The position numbers and the translations under genes were made by a program. From NCBI GenBank assembly GCA_026545765.1, contig CM048843.1, positions 23,433,646 to 23,497,645 on the forward strand: a stretch of DNA of 64,000 nucleotides. The letters run 5' to 3'. Shown here in pieces: positions 10,931-23,953 of the stretch; position 1 is the stretch's first letter; every line of letters starts with the position of its first letter. Origin of the DNA: Plantago major (taxonomy: Eukaryota; Streptophyta; Magnoliopsida; Lamiales; Plantaginaceae). The notes below the pieces were generated by a model. The model was not told where the DNA came from. It did not search any database and was given only the letters and a program-made list of their open reading frames with translations.

Positions 10931-13131
10931 CTATGCGTAGAACTTCTGAAGGTTTCTAGCATTCCACGGACGCTTGAGGGGATGTCCGTTCCCATCTTCT
11001 AATTCATAACCCCCATTCACTCTTGCTCCGACAATCTTGTAGGGTCCTTCCCACTTGGGCTTGAGTTTTCCAATATTGTTCAAAATGTCGGCTCGTCGAA
11101 GCACTAGGTCTCCGATTTGCAAGTTAGTCGCTCGGACGTTCTGTCAGAAGTTCGGCGATTTGCACGATACCTATGGATATTCGCCAGTGCCTCAGACCTT
11201 TTCTGTTCGAGCATGTCTAGGTTGAATATCCGAGCTTCGCGGTTTGTAATGCCTTCGAACTCTTGGATCCTCAAAGTCTCAACGGCAATCTCGGACGGTA
11301 TGACTGCCTCCGAGCCATATACCATGGAGAATGGAGTTTCTTTGGCCGCAGTCCGTGCAGTTGTGCGATGAGCCCATAGCACACCCTCCAGGTCGTCCGC
11401 CCAACTTTCTTGTGAAATTCTTAACCGCTTCTCGAGGATCTTGACTATTGTTTTGTTTGTGGACTCAGCCTGTCCATTGGCTTGCGGGTATCCAACAGAT
11501 GTAAAACGTTGCTCGATTTTGAAGGACGCCAGCCATTCCTTGAGCCTATGTCCTGAGAACTGGGCACCATTATCAGAGATGAGAATCCTGGGCAGGCCAA
11601 AGCGGCAGATATTCTTCCAGATAAAGGTCCGCTCGACTCTCTGTAATGGTTGCAACAGCCTCAGCTTCTACCCATTTGGTAAAGTATTCAACAGCCACAA
11701 TCAGGAACCTCCGCTGCTGGGTGCCTCTCGGGAAAGGTCCGACTATGTCAATGCCCCATTGGTCGAATGGACACGCTATGATTGACGGAATCATAGGATG
11801 CGTCGGTCGATGTGGAATGTTCGCATAGTATTGGCAGTCAGGGCACTTCTGAGCGTAGTCGGCAGAATCTTTATTAATACTAGGCGAAATTTTGTCGTAT
11901 AATTTTTCGGCGAGAGTCCTTCCCCGACGACTTCCAGCCCCGCCATGTATCTCCTCTATCACAGTCTTTGATTCTTGCGGGCTCAAGCACCGCAAATGGA
12001 TCCCTGCAAATGATCTCTTGTACAAATCTTCTCCCAGTATAAAGTACCTGTTTGCTCTACATTGGACGCTCCTTGATTCCTTCGGATCAACTGGAAGAGA
12101 TCCGTCCTTGAGGTAATTCCAGATGTCACCATCCACCGCCTGTCGCCTACCATGACGGCGGAATTGAGACTCATGACGGATGAGTTAGTAACAGTGAGTA
12201 AAATCACTCTCCTTGTGTCCAAAGTCGCCGTATGGACGCCAGATTTTGCCAGGGCATCCGCTCTTTCGTTCCAGGCTCTGTCAAACTTTTCTAGGGTGAA
12301 TTCCTTAAAGTGCTTGGCTTCCTGTTTGAGTAGCTCTAGATACTTGATCATCAAAGGACCTTTTGTGGCAAAAGTTCCCGAAAATTGAGCTTCACCGAGC
12401 TGAGAATCCGTGAAAGCTTTGAGCTTCCGAACTTGCAGGGATTTTGCCAGTCGTAGTCCAACTATCAATGCTTCATATTCAGCCTCGTTGTTTGTAACTT
12501 TGAACTCCAGGGATATCGCGTAGTCAAGTTCCGCGCCATCGGGGCTCTTACAGAAGATTCCAATCCCTCCGACTCTTCCAGTGGAGGAACCGTCCACTTC
12601 CAATATCCAGGTATCAGAAGGATGTTTTTCGGCTTGGAGATCTTCTGCTGGCTCCCGAGGTTCCCACCTCTGTGCTTCGGTTTCCCTGCTTTTGAGTCCG
12701 GAGTCGTTAGGCACAGACTCGCTTGCCATACCGTCAAGAAGGAACATCTGGTTGACTCGAGTTTCCTCATGAGATGCAGATAGAGATTGATTGATAAACT
12801 GTGCGTCTTCGAGGTTTGTTGGGTTGAACTGCGGCGGAACTAGCTTCCGGCCAACCCGCTTGGTGAGTAAACATTCGAATGCCTGTGTGTCAGGGCCCTT
12901 CTCTGAATCCGCCTCAGGATATTCCGCTAAGAAATCGGCGAGGACTTGAGCTTTCTTGGCTGACGGAGCCTGATAGCAAATGTCGTATTCACTCAACTCG
13001 ATCGCCCACTTAGAGAGCCGTCCAGACTGGTCGGGCTTTCCCAGGACCTCATTGAGGGTTTTTGGTTGCGGCAGATCTAGGATTGCCTTGATCTTTTCTG
13101 GGTTCGCGCTTATCCCTCTCTCGGTAACCAT
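10931..13131 (-). pseudogene. Tat pol fragment: RT end, RNase H, archaeal-type RNase H, integrase
   Basis: Read from 13131 downwards: the end of RT (MVTERGISANPEKIKAILDL) is fused by deletion to the RNase H tail (GKPDQSGRLSKWAIELSEYD). Next come the second, archaeal-type RNase H (WILEVDGSSTGRVGGIGIF ... TNNEAEYEALIVGL ... DSQL) that marks the Tat lineage, then integrase. The integrase has a zinc-binding CPDCQYY, first Asp in QWGIDIVGPF, second in ISDNGAQF, and Glu in PQANGQAESTNKT. It ends with the chromodomain-less tail WNARNLQKFYA. The frame breaks near 12150, 11600 and 11120, and the HHCC finger region contains an indel. It is not functional. Confidence 0.88.
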
Positions 13132-13139
13132 GTACCAGG

Positions 13140-13555
13140 CTAAATTGACTAAACAAAATCTAAGCCAAATTACAAATAAGTCCAGTTGGAAATTGATTTA
13201 AATCAATTACAAATAAGTCCCTGAATTTGTGATTGCTAATTACAGACACATCCAATAGCCTGTGTCACCAAATAAAGGAGGAGAAAAGAAAAGGAAAAAG
13301 AAAAGAAAATAGGGAAACAAAATTAAAGAATCTCAAAAATCAAAATATTCAATGGCATTTTCGTTATTATTACCAACTTTGGTCGACACATCAGCAAAAA
13401 GCAATTCCATGTCATCATCAAGTTTGACTTTTGGACCCATTTGTAATATTGAAAATTGCTCAGTTCAATTTTTGGATGTAACTGTTATTGTTCGAATAGA
13501 AGGGTTGAATTTGTTATTAGATCGAATTTAAGGGGTACCATAAGAAATTTGCCCA
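13140..13555 (+). other. Possible MULE-type terminal segment
   Basis: The segment starts right at the Tat breakpoint. It holds a short direct repeat around CAAATTACAAATAAGTCC (near 13161 and 13203) and ends ...AAGAAATTTGCCC near 13553. Low-complexity ends of this type are common in plant MULEs. It does not match the left TIR at 3539, so it does not close that element. Confidence 0.25.
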
Positions 13556-15130
13556 TAAACAAAGGGTGAAAAACTAGTTTCTATCTTGAAGTTGAGCTTC
13601 TAGAAGAAAATCTTGAGTGTATTTAGACAGCGTGAGTAAAAGAGGATTATCTAGGTAAGACACGACAAGTGGATTTAATTTATTTCATTAAGTGGGGGAA
13701 TGAGGGCCTGAAGGTGGCATTATAACCTTAACAAGTGAGAAGGGACATGATTTAATCATGAAAAGCCATGGGAAACTTCCAATAAAGAGAAGAAAAATAA
13801 ATAAAGAACACATTGTGGAGACTTTGGCAATATATATGACATGATGGCCAAGAAACCATTATTCAACAAAGGATTCGTGAAGCCCTTAAACTGGACAAGA
13901 GGAGACTATATCAACCTGTATAGAGATTTTGTTGACCAACATGTATGATCAGGAAAGTGAGCATTATCATACACTAAACGTTTCTCATTAAACATAACTT
14001 CAGTAAGACATCCATTTAAGAATAAATTCTTTAGCATATAAATAATGAAGAAAGTACATATACATTATGACAAAGTATTTTGGTGCACGATAAACATATG
14101 TGCAATAAACTTAGTATGGTAAACTTATTTTGTGCTGACGACAATATCTTCGGGCAATGGGACCACAAGTTCCAAAGTATTATTTACAGTTCAAATCAAG
14201 TTTATCCCTCAAATGTTGATACGCAAAAATAATATCACCTGAAATACTGATACTACCAATAATGTGGAACAAATACGACATTGGTCACCTAGGATTAGGC
14301 ATATATTATGTCTTTCTTTCTTATGACATGCCCCCTTCCCAGTTGGTATTTCAATATGTCAGATGATCCCCTACAAGTTGAATTGATGAAACAAAAGCTT
14401 GACAATAACCTATAGTTTCTATATAATTGGACACCTAAAACGAGCTGGAACTAAGGATGATACTTTGCCATTTCTTATAATTAGAAAGAACATTTAGGAA
14501 ATTGAATATCCTATGTTGGAAACATAATTTTATTTAATTTTTCTCTCATAATGATCCACACCCCCAATTTAAAGGTCGATATCGATCTGAACATGGCCTC
14601 GTTAGAGATGCCATGCAAATTGTCAATAAATGAGATTTATTGTAACTATAAATTAAAATCAACATACGGATTTATTGTAATTATACACTCATTTAGACCG
14701 GTGAATTCACCAATTACTAAGCCACACACATCTTATTGCAATGATATGTATACTTGAATCGTGGCATCATCAAGTGACTTTGTTCTCACCCAGGAGGTCT
14801 CATATCATGTGAGGAGTGTACGCCTACTAAGTATATACTAGTTAACCTCGGACGCTCTTCAACAATAAGGGATGGGGGACATCACATTGTCACACTACAT
14901 TAATGCTCGAAGTCCTTGTCGAGCATGCTAGGATAGCTATGTCTTGTGACAAATCACACGTTCAGTGTATCATTTAATTAATTCAAAATGGTCACGCTTT
15001 ATTACCTTTTGTTAACCACCCCCTCCCTCCCCCATTTGAAAACAGACACATTGGACCAGCATAGTTGCAATGTCTGAGGTGCACACGTCTCAGTTATATC
15101 ATATAACAATCATGGATTTACTTTTGTAAT
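13556..15130. other. AT-rich intergenic DNA, no gene seen
   Basis: Short open frames only (for example 14551-14757), without recognisable motifs. This is the left flank of the Tat insertion. Its last five bases, GTAAT, are the target-site duplication. Confidence 0.6.
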
Positions 15131-15985
15131 TGTTGTTACGGACATGTGTCCAATCCGTTAAGGGCGCCATAGAGCGTGTCCTAGAGCGCATCACGGCTTA
15201 AATAGCCAATTCAGTATTGGTCCGACTTCACATGGTCCATCCTAAGTGAATCAACCAGTACGCTAAAGTCACTACACCCTCACAGCTAGTCCGAGCTAGC
15301 TGGGGAAAGGACTTCTAAACCTGGCTACGTCAGTACAGAGATGCCAAAAGGACCGGACGAGAGAATCTCGGACGCCATCATCACATTAAGACCAAACGTA
15401 TATAACAGAACCACTGAGATACTTCCGTGAGACTCTTGGCTCGGACATCCAGAGTTACCCAAGGGCAGATCAACCAAGCAGACAGATCTGTTCGAGGGAC
15501 TGACACCGACCCAACGGGCGGAACAGTATTCTCAGAGGGAAAAGGTCCAAACTACCCTCCCAGGCCCATTGATTAGTGTTGGATTACTGTTCACTAATGG
15601 GCCATGGGTGAAAGGTAGCATTGGTGTCCAAATCTGAATCGTACACTTGGCATCATCTTGTGAGCCATCTCATAAGCACATGATAACTATTAATATAGCA
15701 CAAGGTCCAAGACCTTAAGGTAAGCAATATCAAGGGAAGAATCCCTAAGTCATAATCCCTCATAACTATTACATTGAGAGCTTCAAACTCTCTCTTGAGT
15801 AAAGTCTCTTACCGGATTGACATAGGCAATCCGGGTAACCCGTTCTAACCCCCCCCCCCACTTGGTCCTTTCAGGTACGCAAGTTCGGACCAGTACTACG
15901 TCGGACCTCAATTCTGAGACGGGCCTTAGACTAGGTTATTTGTAATAGTTTAGTTAGTTAGTGTTAGAGGTTTTACCCCTCAACA
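15131..15985 (+). repeat. 5' LTR of the Tat element
   Basis: It is 855 bp with TG...CA termini and a TATA-like TATATAAC near 15400. A run of C at about 15849-15859 lies in the R/U5 part and differs in length in the 3' LTR. Confidence 0.95.
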
Positions 15986-15988
15986 TTT

Positions 15989-16004
15989 TGGCGCCGTCTG
16001 TGGG
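15989..16004 (+). promoter_or_regulatory. Primer-binding site of the Tat element
   Basis: TGGCGCCGTCTGTGGG begins three bases after the LTR. Its first nine bases fit the 3' end of plant tRNA-Asp, the usual primer for related non-chromovirus gypsy elements. The rest is an imperfect fit. Confidence 0.7.
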
Positions 16005-16042
16005 AATCTTTACAAGAAGTTTTCGTGTTTTGAATTGAGTTG

Positions 16043-18847
16043 ATGGCAAGAACAAGACAAACAGCCCGGGCTGGCGCTGCAGGAGTAGGGACTCCACCAC
16101 CACGCCCACGAGGACGTCCGCCCACCCGGGGACGCAGAGCCGCAGCAACTGGAAGGAGATACCCAAGTGAGGGACGCTCGGCCAGCCCGTCCTCGGATGA
16201 AGGGGTTGTACGAGCTTCTCCAGCAGAAGCTCAAGGCCCTGTAGCAGGCCAACAGTTCACTATGCCCGATGGTCGCATCGTCCGCACTAGTGATCTCGAA
16301 CTAAGCGAGACGTAGTTCGATAGGTTGCTCACAATCATTCAAGGCTGCCTGGGGTCTAACAATGCTCCTCCTCAACACGCCACTCCGCCAGTGGTCACTC
16401 CTCCTCAGGCAGAGCCTGCATTATCGAGGAACAGGCAACGTCCGATCCAAGAGAGGTTGGGGAACCAGCCACCTCAAGAGGATTTACGGAACCTTCTCGA
16501 CCGGCGGGCGTCTGCTTCTCATGCTCGAGGTGAAGGAAGCCCAAACGGAAGGAGAGAGTATCAAGAAGGAGATAATAGGCACCCAGGAGCTCCGCGACAA
16601 GCACCTCCTAGAGACAGAGATCAGGTGGTAGAAACTGTTCCGGCGGTCCGGATAGAAGAACTCCCTGCGGATGTAGCTGTGCATCCGAGGACAGGAGAGA
16701 TCATGACTGTCGACGAAATCTATGCTCAACAGAAGGCTTTGGAGGCCCAGATTCTGAATCTCGGACGCCTGGTAAAAGACCACGAGCAGATAACCACTAG
16801 TGCACCAAATCTCTTGTGCGATGAAATCATGAGAGAAAAGGAAAGGAACAGAAACTCGGATCAAGCAATCCCGAGCTTGGAGTACTACTACGGGGATGCT
16901 TGTCCTGTTGGACACCTGACGAGGTACAACAACAAGATGGATTCCAAGGGAATGAGTGACAATACAAAAGCTCTCACGTTCTCATCTACTCTCTTCGGAA
17001 CGGCTATGGATTGGTACACTGCTCTACCGAACAAGTCGATAAAGTCATATGCAGATCTTTCTTCAAAGTTCTTGGCGCGATTTGGAAAGACAAAGAGGAG
17101 AAAGCGAACCGTGGAGCACCTGGAAGAAGTTATACAGCGGGAGCAAGAGGATCTTAGGACCTTCTTAGATCGCTTTCACGCGAAAGTTCTTCGAGTTGAG
17201 CCGCACAGTATTAAAGAACGGGTCCGTCACCTGTACGCTAATACTTTCAACTCAGAGCTCCGCAGAAAACTATCTAGTCAGGAGGTGAGGAGTGAGAAGA
17301 ATTTAGATGACATCTGTGAAGAAGTGATGTACGGAGAGGAGTACCGGAGGAATGTTCCAATAAGAGCTGGTTCCAAGAAAGGAAAGGATCCGGTGAAGCA
17401 AGAGCAAAGCCCGGGGAAGTTTGACTCGAAGAAGGATCACAGAGATAGAGGCTTCCACAGGGAAAGAAGTCCGCCGAGGAGATATGCGGATTATACCCGT
17501 CTCAACAGACCAAGATCCGACATCTTGGCGACTATCATCGAGAAAAAGCTGGACGTCCAATGGCCCAATCCCTCTCACGACAATCGGAAGAATAGGAATG
17601 CAAAAGGGTATTGCAAGTTCCACAAGTGCCGTGGTCACGAGACTGATGACTGTATCCAACTAAAAACAGAGGTGGAACACTTGGTACGAAAAGGCAAGCT
17701 CAAGGAGCACATCTACACGGATGAACCCTCTAGGCACGATAGAGCGGAGCGAAGAAGGGAGGATAATGCTACAGAACCACCTCCCCGTCCGCTATCTTTG
17801 CCACCTCCGCCGGCTCACTATCCGCCTCGCACGGATGGATATCCGTATAGATACTGCAATGGAATGGATATGGAGAACCCTCCCTACAGCGGAGTAATCA
17901 ACACCATTGCCGGCGGGCCATCCGGAGGTGACAGTAGGAACACAAGAGAACGGACAGCACAAAATCTTCGGAACAACGATAGAGCGTACGATGCTCCTGC
18001 GATTCGGGGTATAAATGCTATATCTTTCGATGATAATGAGATTCCTCTTCCTACGGCAGGAGGAGAGGACATCGATGATCCAGATGTTCCGCTAGTGGTT
18101 TCCTTGACCATCGTAACTTATCGAGTGAACAAGATTTTGGTAGACACCGGGAGTTCCTCAAATATCATTTCCAAAAGAACACTGGACCAGATGGCCCTGG
18201 GGAGAATCCAATATGAGAGGGTCCACACCTCTATACTAGGATTTGGAGGGGGAACAGTTCGACCCCTGGGAAGTGTTATGTTGAACGTTTCGCTTGGTAC
18301 TTTCCCGGAAAGAGTCACTCAGTTGGTCCGATTTGTAGTGGTGGACCGTACTTTCAACTACAACGCCATCTTTGGGCGTCCGAGGCTTAATCAATTCCGA
18401 GCTATCCCCTCAACCCTCCATAATAGAATGAAATTTCCAACTCCTTTTGGAGTCGGAGAAGAGGTGGGAAACGTCCGAGAAGCCTGGGAATGTTACATAA
18501 TGTCCACAAGAAGAGCATCCGCCCCCATGCTGACGACAACCTTGACCCCTGGTCCGTCAGCGGTTCTTCCAGCTAAAAAGGAGAACCCGCAGATTGGAGT
18601 GGGGAGCCAAAAGGAGAAGTTTCCTAGAACATTGCGAATCGAGCCTCACGAAACTCTCAAGGAAATCGAGATTGTTGCTGGAAACCCGGATAAGAAAACA
18701 AGAATTGGGACCGAGATGACCGCAGAGGTAGAAATGAAGCTCATCGCTTGTCTCCGTGAAAACAGCGATGTGTTTGCCTGGAGTATAGATGACGTGAAGG
18801 GGATTGACCCGAGGATCACTGTTCACCGTCTGAACATGGATCCCTAG
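16043..18847 (+). pseudogene. Tat gag-protease region
   Basis: The frame begins at ATG 16043 and is continuous to 18847 except for one TAG at 16313-16315. The N-terminus is Arg/Pro-rich. The Retrotrans_gag core (MDWYTALPNKSIKSYADLSS, about 17005-17180) is followed by a zinc-knuckle-like CKFHKCRGHETDDC (about 17615) and a pepsin-type protease with VDTGSSSNII (about 18140). The frame ends at TAG 18845-18847 in LNMDP*IKYIRQK, where CAG would read through into RT. Both TAG codons fit C-to-T change of CAG. Gag packages the RNA and the protease processes the polyprotein. Confidence 0.92.
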
Positions 18848-19695
18848 ATCAAGTACATCCGACAGAAAAGGAAAGATTTCGGCCCGGTCAAGGATGCCAT
18901 CATATCCGCTGAAGTGGAGCGACTCCTGAAAGCAGGGCACATTGAAGAAGTCCGTTATTCTGACTGGGTGTGCAACGTAGTCCTGGTAGAGAAATCACCG
19001 GGCAAATGGCGGATGTGCAACGACTTCACTAGGTTGAACAAGTTACGCGAAAGGATCCGCACTTTAGTGGATAGATCAATTGGTGGACTCCACGTCCGGA
19101 TGTGCGTTGTTGAGTTTCATGGACGCATACCAAGGTTTTTACCAAATCCGGATGGCCAAAGAAGACATCAAGAAGACAGCTTTCTTCGCTGCTGGGGGTG
19201 TATATTGCTTCAAGGTAATGCCCTTCGGATTGAAAAATGCGGGAGCCACTTACCAGCACCTTGTGAATCAGATGTTCAAGGAAGAGATTGGGAAAACCAT
19301 GGAAGTGTATGTGGACGACATGCTCGTCGAGAGCAAAACTGAAGAGCAACATGTACACCATTTGAACAAGTGCTTCGCCATCCTAAGGAAGTACGGAATG
19401 AAATTTAATCCCGAGAAATGTACATTCGGAGTAAAAGGAGGGAAGTTCTTCGGGTACATGGTTACCGAGAGAGGGATAAGCGCGAACCCAGAAAAGATCA
19501 AGGCAATCCTAGATCTGCCGCAACCAAAAACCCTCAATGAGGTACAACAACTCATAAGACGTCTGATGTCCTTAAGTCGTTTCATTTCATGATCCGCGGA
19601 GAAAAATCTCCCGTTCTTCAAATCCTCCGGAAAGGAGAGGGCTTTGAGTGGACTGCGGAATGTTTTGAGGCTTTCGAGAAATTGAAAACGTACCT
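18848..19695 (+). pseudogene. Tat reverse transcriptase, interrupted by the SIRE insertion
   Basis: RT begins IKYIRQKRKDFGPVKDAI, with VLVEKSPGKWRMCNDFT. A frameshift near 19040-19080 moves to the frame 19080-19592 with LLSFMDAYQGFYQI and the catalytic YVDD at 19308-19319. TGA at about 19590 replaces a sense codon in SRFIS*SAEK, and a further frame change follows. The coding sequence stops at KTYL, where SIRE inserted (TACCT). It resumes at 35690. Confidence 0.92.
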
Positions 19696-21349
19696 TGTTA
19701 GGAAATTTGTTAGATATTTTGTTAGAAATATCTGTTTAGATTTTGATCAGCAACATGATGACTTATCTTAGTCTCAGAAAGGTGATTAGTACTCTTGGTT
19801 CACTTGAACATTGTAAAAGAGGAAACCCACTAAGTATGATAGTCTAGCTAATCTTGTATAGGATGTTAGGTCTCAAAATGTAATTTTTATTTTATGAAGA
19901 GAAGACCAAGAAGAAGACATCCAAGCAGAACAAGTTCAACGACATTGAAGATTTGAAGAAACTGCACAAGATTCTCAAATAGTTTTTCGATACCTTGGCG
20001 ATTTCTTGAAGACGAATGATTGCTAAACAAATCATGTCACAAGAGATATCTGAGAAGTCAAGAGGTCCATCTGGAAAACAAGGAAAGTGTCCACAGATAT
20101 CTACACTCAGATACCTTGAGCTTTAAACCACATTTCTGATAAAGAAATATATATTGCAAACAAAGTTGTTTCAATAAAGGTGGTATTTGAAGTTAAAGGT
20201 AAGGACGTGCTAAAACTCAGAGAAAACTGATAAAGTTAAGTCTCTGATACAAAGCATAGTTCCGTTGGCACTACAGGACAAAAAGTATAGTACAATGCAT
20301 TTAACGCACGGACATAGATGTCTGAACAAAAGCAACGGCACCTTCTGAAGAAGAAGACAAACTCACATAAGATTATACACAGATATCAATAGTTTGAATT
20401 TGATTTAAGCCTAACGGATACTATTCAACGGCATTCAAATTCATCTATAAATATCAATACTTAGACTGCTTGAGAAGACACACTGAACACCTTAGATACA
20501 ACTGAACTTACATTGAATAATCTCATACAAGCTCTCTTAAGCAAACTACTTATCCTCAAAGCTTTCTGTTGCGACCAAAGCTCTTGATCTTAAGTAGCAC
20601 TAAAGTTCTAAGTGTCCTGATCCTAAACAAGCACAGCTATCTGTGAAAGAGTTGAATCAAAAGATCAAGTATCTGAGATTCATTCTCTTGAACATTTATC
20701 TGAGACTTGGGCCAGTAAAAAGAACAAGATACCATACATTGAAAAGTGTATTAAGTATACTTGATTCACAGAGCTATCTGATTAACTGAGAAGTTAATAA
20801 AGAAGCTCATATGACAACTCAAACCAAAACCATCACTGGCATGGAGTACAGGAAGTACTTAGTTTGAGAAACTAAGGAATAACTCCAAGGTTATTGAGCA
20901 CAGGAAGTACTTAGCTTGGGAAGCTAGGGAATAGCTTAAAAAGGTTTCTGAGTACAGGAAGTACTTGGCTGTGAAAGCCGGGGAACAACTCAGGGGGAAC
21001 ATTTGGTTGGGAACCATTTGTTTAAGGAATCTTAGAATAGGATTTTTATAAGGTGACCTCAATTATCTATTCTAGTGAATTCTAGGTCTTTGGAAGACCG
21101 AAGTGGATTAGTTGGAGGATTACGCCACCTCCAGATACCACTATACTTGCTGTGTTATTTACTTTTCTGTACTTACATTTCAGCAACACACACACACTTT
21201 AACTGTTTCTGCACTTATTTATCTTAAGTCTTCCGCGCTCTGAATCTAAGTATCAGATATCTGAGAAATAGTTTTTATCGACAAAAGTTTTAAAAGACTA
21301 TTCACCCCCCCCCCCTCTAGTCTTTTACTTTGCCGTTATCTGACCAACA
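19696..21349 (+). repeat. 5' LTR of the SIRE element
   Basis: It is 1654 bp. It is close to the 3' LTR but differs by several small indels, for example near 19975-20025 and 21242. A poly-C run lies at about 21305-21315. An internal tandem pattern of AGTACAGGAAGTACTT units lies near 20844-20965. Confidence 0.95.
20838..20975. repeat. Short degenerate tandem repeat within the SIRE LTR
   Basis: Three units of about 55 bp, each with (A/C)ACAGGAAGTACTT followed by GGAA and AACTC-like sequence, occur here and again in the 3' LTR at about 35172-35310. Confidence 0.55.
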
Positions 21350-21351
21350 AG

Positions 21352-21363
21352 TGGTATCAGAGC
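21352..21363 (+). promoter_or_regulatory. Primer-binding site of the SIRE element
   Basis: TGGTATCAGAGC is complementary to the 3' end of initiator tRNA-Met, the standard copia primer. It lies two bases after the 5' LTR. Confidence 0.95.
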
Positions 21364-21466
21364 AGGAGGTTCACAAGCCTTCTGCACTGAACCTAGATCT
21401 CCAGATATGTGAAGGAACTTTGTCCATTTTCGAGGACTATTTAATTTGTGTGTTAAGTGTGCAGGA

Positions 21467-23236
21467 ATGTCTCTGAGTGATGCACCCGTTCTCAAACTAG
21501 AGAACTACGAGAAATGGAAAAATAACATGATGCTCCACCTTGAAGCCATAAGTGACGAAATGATCGAAGTGATAAAGAATGGCCCAATAGTCATTCAACA
21601 ACTTCAACAAGTCATGGAGGTTTCTAATGGTAGAGACAGAGATCAAAGCGAAGGATCTTCACAAACTGATGCGTCAACAAGTGGGAGATCTACTAGTCAA
21701 GTTATTTACGAACCAAAGCCCAGAGAACTCTGGACATCGGAAGATGCCAAGAGAAATCGTCTGGATGGTCAAGCTCATAATATCATCATCAGATCGACAC
21801 CTGAGCACATACTGGTAAAGCGTGGGTGCTAAAACGGCGAAAGTTGCCTGGCAACGGATTGAAGAAATCTGTGTCGGAACTGAGAAAACCAAAGAAAACA
21901 TGTTCGAAGTTCTCAAGTTGAAATTTCAAAATTTCAAACAAGGACCCACTGAAACTCTGGAAGAACTTGATTTCAGATTTACCACTCTCATGAGTGATAT
22001 GGCGACTGGGAAAGCAACAGATACTCCCAATCAGAAAAGATTAAGACTATTGTCAGAAGTCTTAACCACAACTGGGAGCATACTAAATTCTTTTATTTTA
22101 ACCAAGGAATGCCAAATATCACTCCAGTGGAACTCTTCTCACATCTTGCTACGGTTGATTATGAGACAACACAAAGAGAACAAACAACTGAAAAGTTCCA
22201 GAATATTGCTCTAGTTGCTCAAGGAACTTCTGAAAAGAAGAAAAGCAAGGAAGGGACTGAGGATGCTCTTGCTGCAAAGCAAATGAGCAAATATGTCAGT
22301 CGAGAAATTGAGAGAAGAAAATCCAAAGAGAAGCTGAAAAAGCATCTAGGCTCAAACTATCACCAGTACAAAAAATATGCAAAGCTCGCTGAACAAGCCA
22401 TTCGTAAAGCATCATGTACTGAGGAAGTAGAAATTGGAAACGATATCTGTTTCTATTGTCAGAAACTTGGTCACTTCAAGAAGGATTGTCCTGCCTTCAA
22501 CAAACTAAGGACAGGTGACAAGAAAGATAGAAGAATCTTCAGAAGAAGCCAGAAAGCTTTATTAACTGAAGAAAGAAAGAAAATCCAAACTCAACTGGAT
22601 GCTCTAGACATTGAGACAGATTCTGAAGATGACAATTCAGATGACTCAACCTTACCATCACCAGAATTATGTGGAGTTACTCATGATATAATCGACTTCG
22701 GCCTCAAGAAGAATGAAATGTGTGGAGTTCTTTGAAATTATTGGTCCGGACATCTCTAACATAGAAATCTGTCTTATGGCTGATGAGGTAACACATACTT
22801 CTTGTTATACTTATGAAAGTGATGAAGAAGAAATAAAAGATCTAGAAAATCTCAGGAAAGAACTTGACATCTATGAAAGAGAATTTCTAATGATCCGAGC
22901 TAGAGCCGAAAATCTTGAAGAAGAAAAGAATTCTCTTGCAAAGGAAAATTCTCAAAGTCACATAAAGAAGCAATGGCTGAATTACGAAAGAAATATGAAG
23001 ATCTTCTTTCTGAGAACAAGGAACTCGAAAAGAAAGAATTATCTTTTCAATCTTATGCCAAAGCTAGTGACATTCTTACTGAAGTACAATCTTACTTAAG
23101 AGACCCTTCAGAAAAGAAAGGACTTGGGCTGAATACACAGATAGATTGTTCTATCACTCTGAATAAGAGTGAGGAAAGAAGAACATTTGTAAGTACTCAG
23201 CAAGATGGTTCCCATGCAATCTATAGTATCGGTTAG
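21467..23236 (+). pseudogene. SIRE gag
   Basis: It starts at ATG 21467 (MSLSDAPVLKLENYEKWKNN), the usual copia gag opening. The core continues across single-base frame changes near 21830 and 22070 (AWQRIEEICVGTEKTKENMF; NITPVELFSHLATVDYE). The zinc knuckle CFYCQKLGHFKKDC (CX2CX4HX4C) lies at about 22448-22489. A long charged coiled-coil tail follows in two more frames (22713-23099 and 22973-23236). The full structure is visible but at least four frame changes break it. Confidence 0.9.
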
Positions 23237-23953
23237 AAGACGAAGATTGTTGACAAAGGAAAGGCAGTTGCGACTAAACCTTTGTGGGAAAAACAAATCA
23301 AAAACAAAACTGTTGGGCACGTCTCTGAAAAGAAACACAACACTGAAAAGTGTAAACACCCACAGTGCTATGTCTCTCAAAAGGGTAGAATTGCAGGAGC
23401 TGGCAAATTCTCCCATGTCACTTTTTCTGGAAAGAAATTGGACCAACCAGACTAGCAAAGCTGCTAAGAAAAGATCTCAGATAGCTTCAAGTGCTCGAAA
23501 CGGTATTGGCTATAAAGGCATCGGGAAACAACTTGCTCATGAATACAAACAGGAGCAAGAACGATGGCTAAAGGCTAGAATTGCTCAAAGCAATTATCAG
23601 AAGTGGAAGTTGAATCAAGCCACTGAAAATCTGAATGCCAGGGCTAGAAGAAATCTGGCAAGGAAAGTTAAGTTTGCTGAAAAGCAAACTCAGAAACCTG
23701 ACAGGTATCTGAAAGCACTAAATGGAGCACCTCGGAACACACCAAGGAAGAAAATAATTCTTAATAATGATAATCATTCAATTAGAATTTCTCCTTATGT
23801 TCCTATAAGACAAAAGAATGTTCCAAGGAAATTCATTCAAAAATGGATTCCTACTGGAAGATTGTTTAGTCCTAATGGTTCCAACTGTAAATTGAGAACC
23901 TAATCTCCTGTTCCCTGTTGTGTGCAGATTGCTTCCTGGACTAAAGCACAATG
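23237..23953 (+). pseudogene. SIRE gag-protease linker, Lys/Arg-rich
   Basis: A mostly open but frame-shifted stretch encodes Lys-, Arg- and Gln-rich sequence (for example NARARRNLARKVKFAEK). It has no recognisable domain. It bridges the gag coiled coil and the protease, as in SIRE elements, which have a long segment here. Confidence 0.6.

Larger units (their letters stand above)
6229..13139 (-). mobile_element. Tat-lineage Ty3/gypsy fragment, reversed, without LTRs
   Basis: The whole segment matches the reverse complement of the internal region of the full element at 15131-45326, running from about 42890 back to about 19460 and lacking the SIRE insertion. Its left end lies within the first exon of antisense gene 1. 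Its right end breaks inside the RT domain at the residues YMVTERGIS. A deletion of about 440 bp relative to the other copy joins TLNEV directly to LGKPDQ near 13046, at a 3-bp GGT microhomology. There is no LTR or target-site duplication, so it was rearranged after insertion rather than newly inserted. Confidence 0.88.

Noticed and set aside
3539-13555. Pack-MULE carrying the Tat fragment between TIRs at 3539 and 13553
   Set aside because: The two ends do not match as inverted repeats by eye and no shared target duplication was found.
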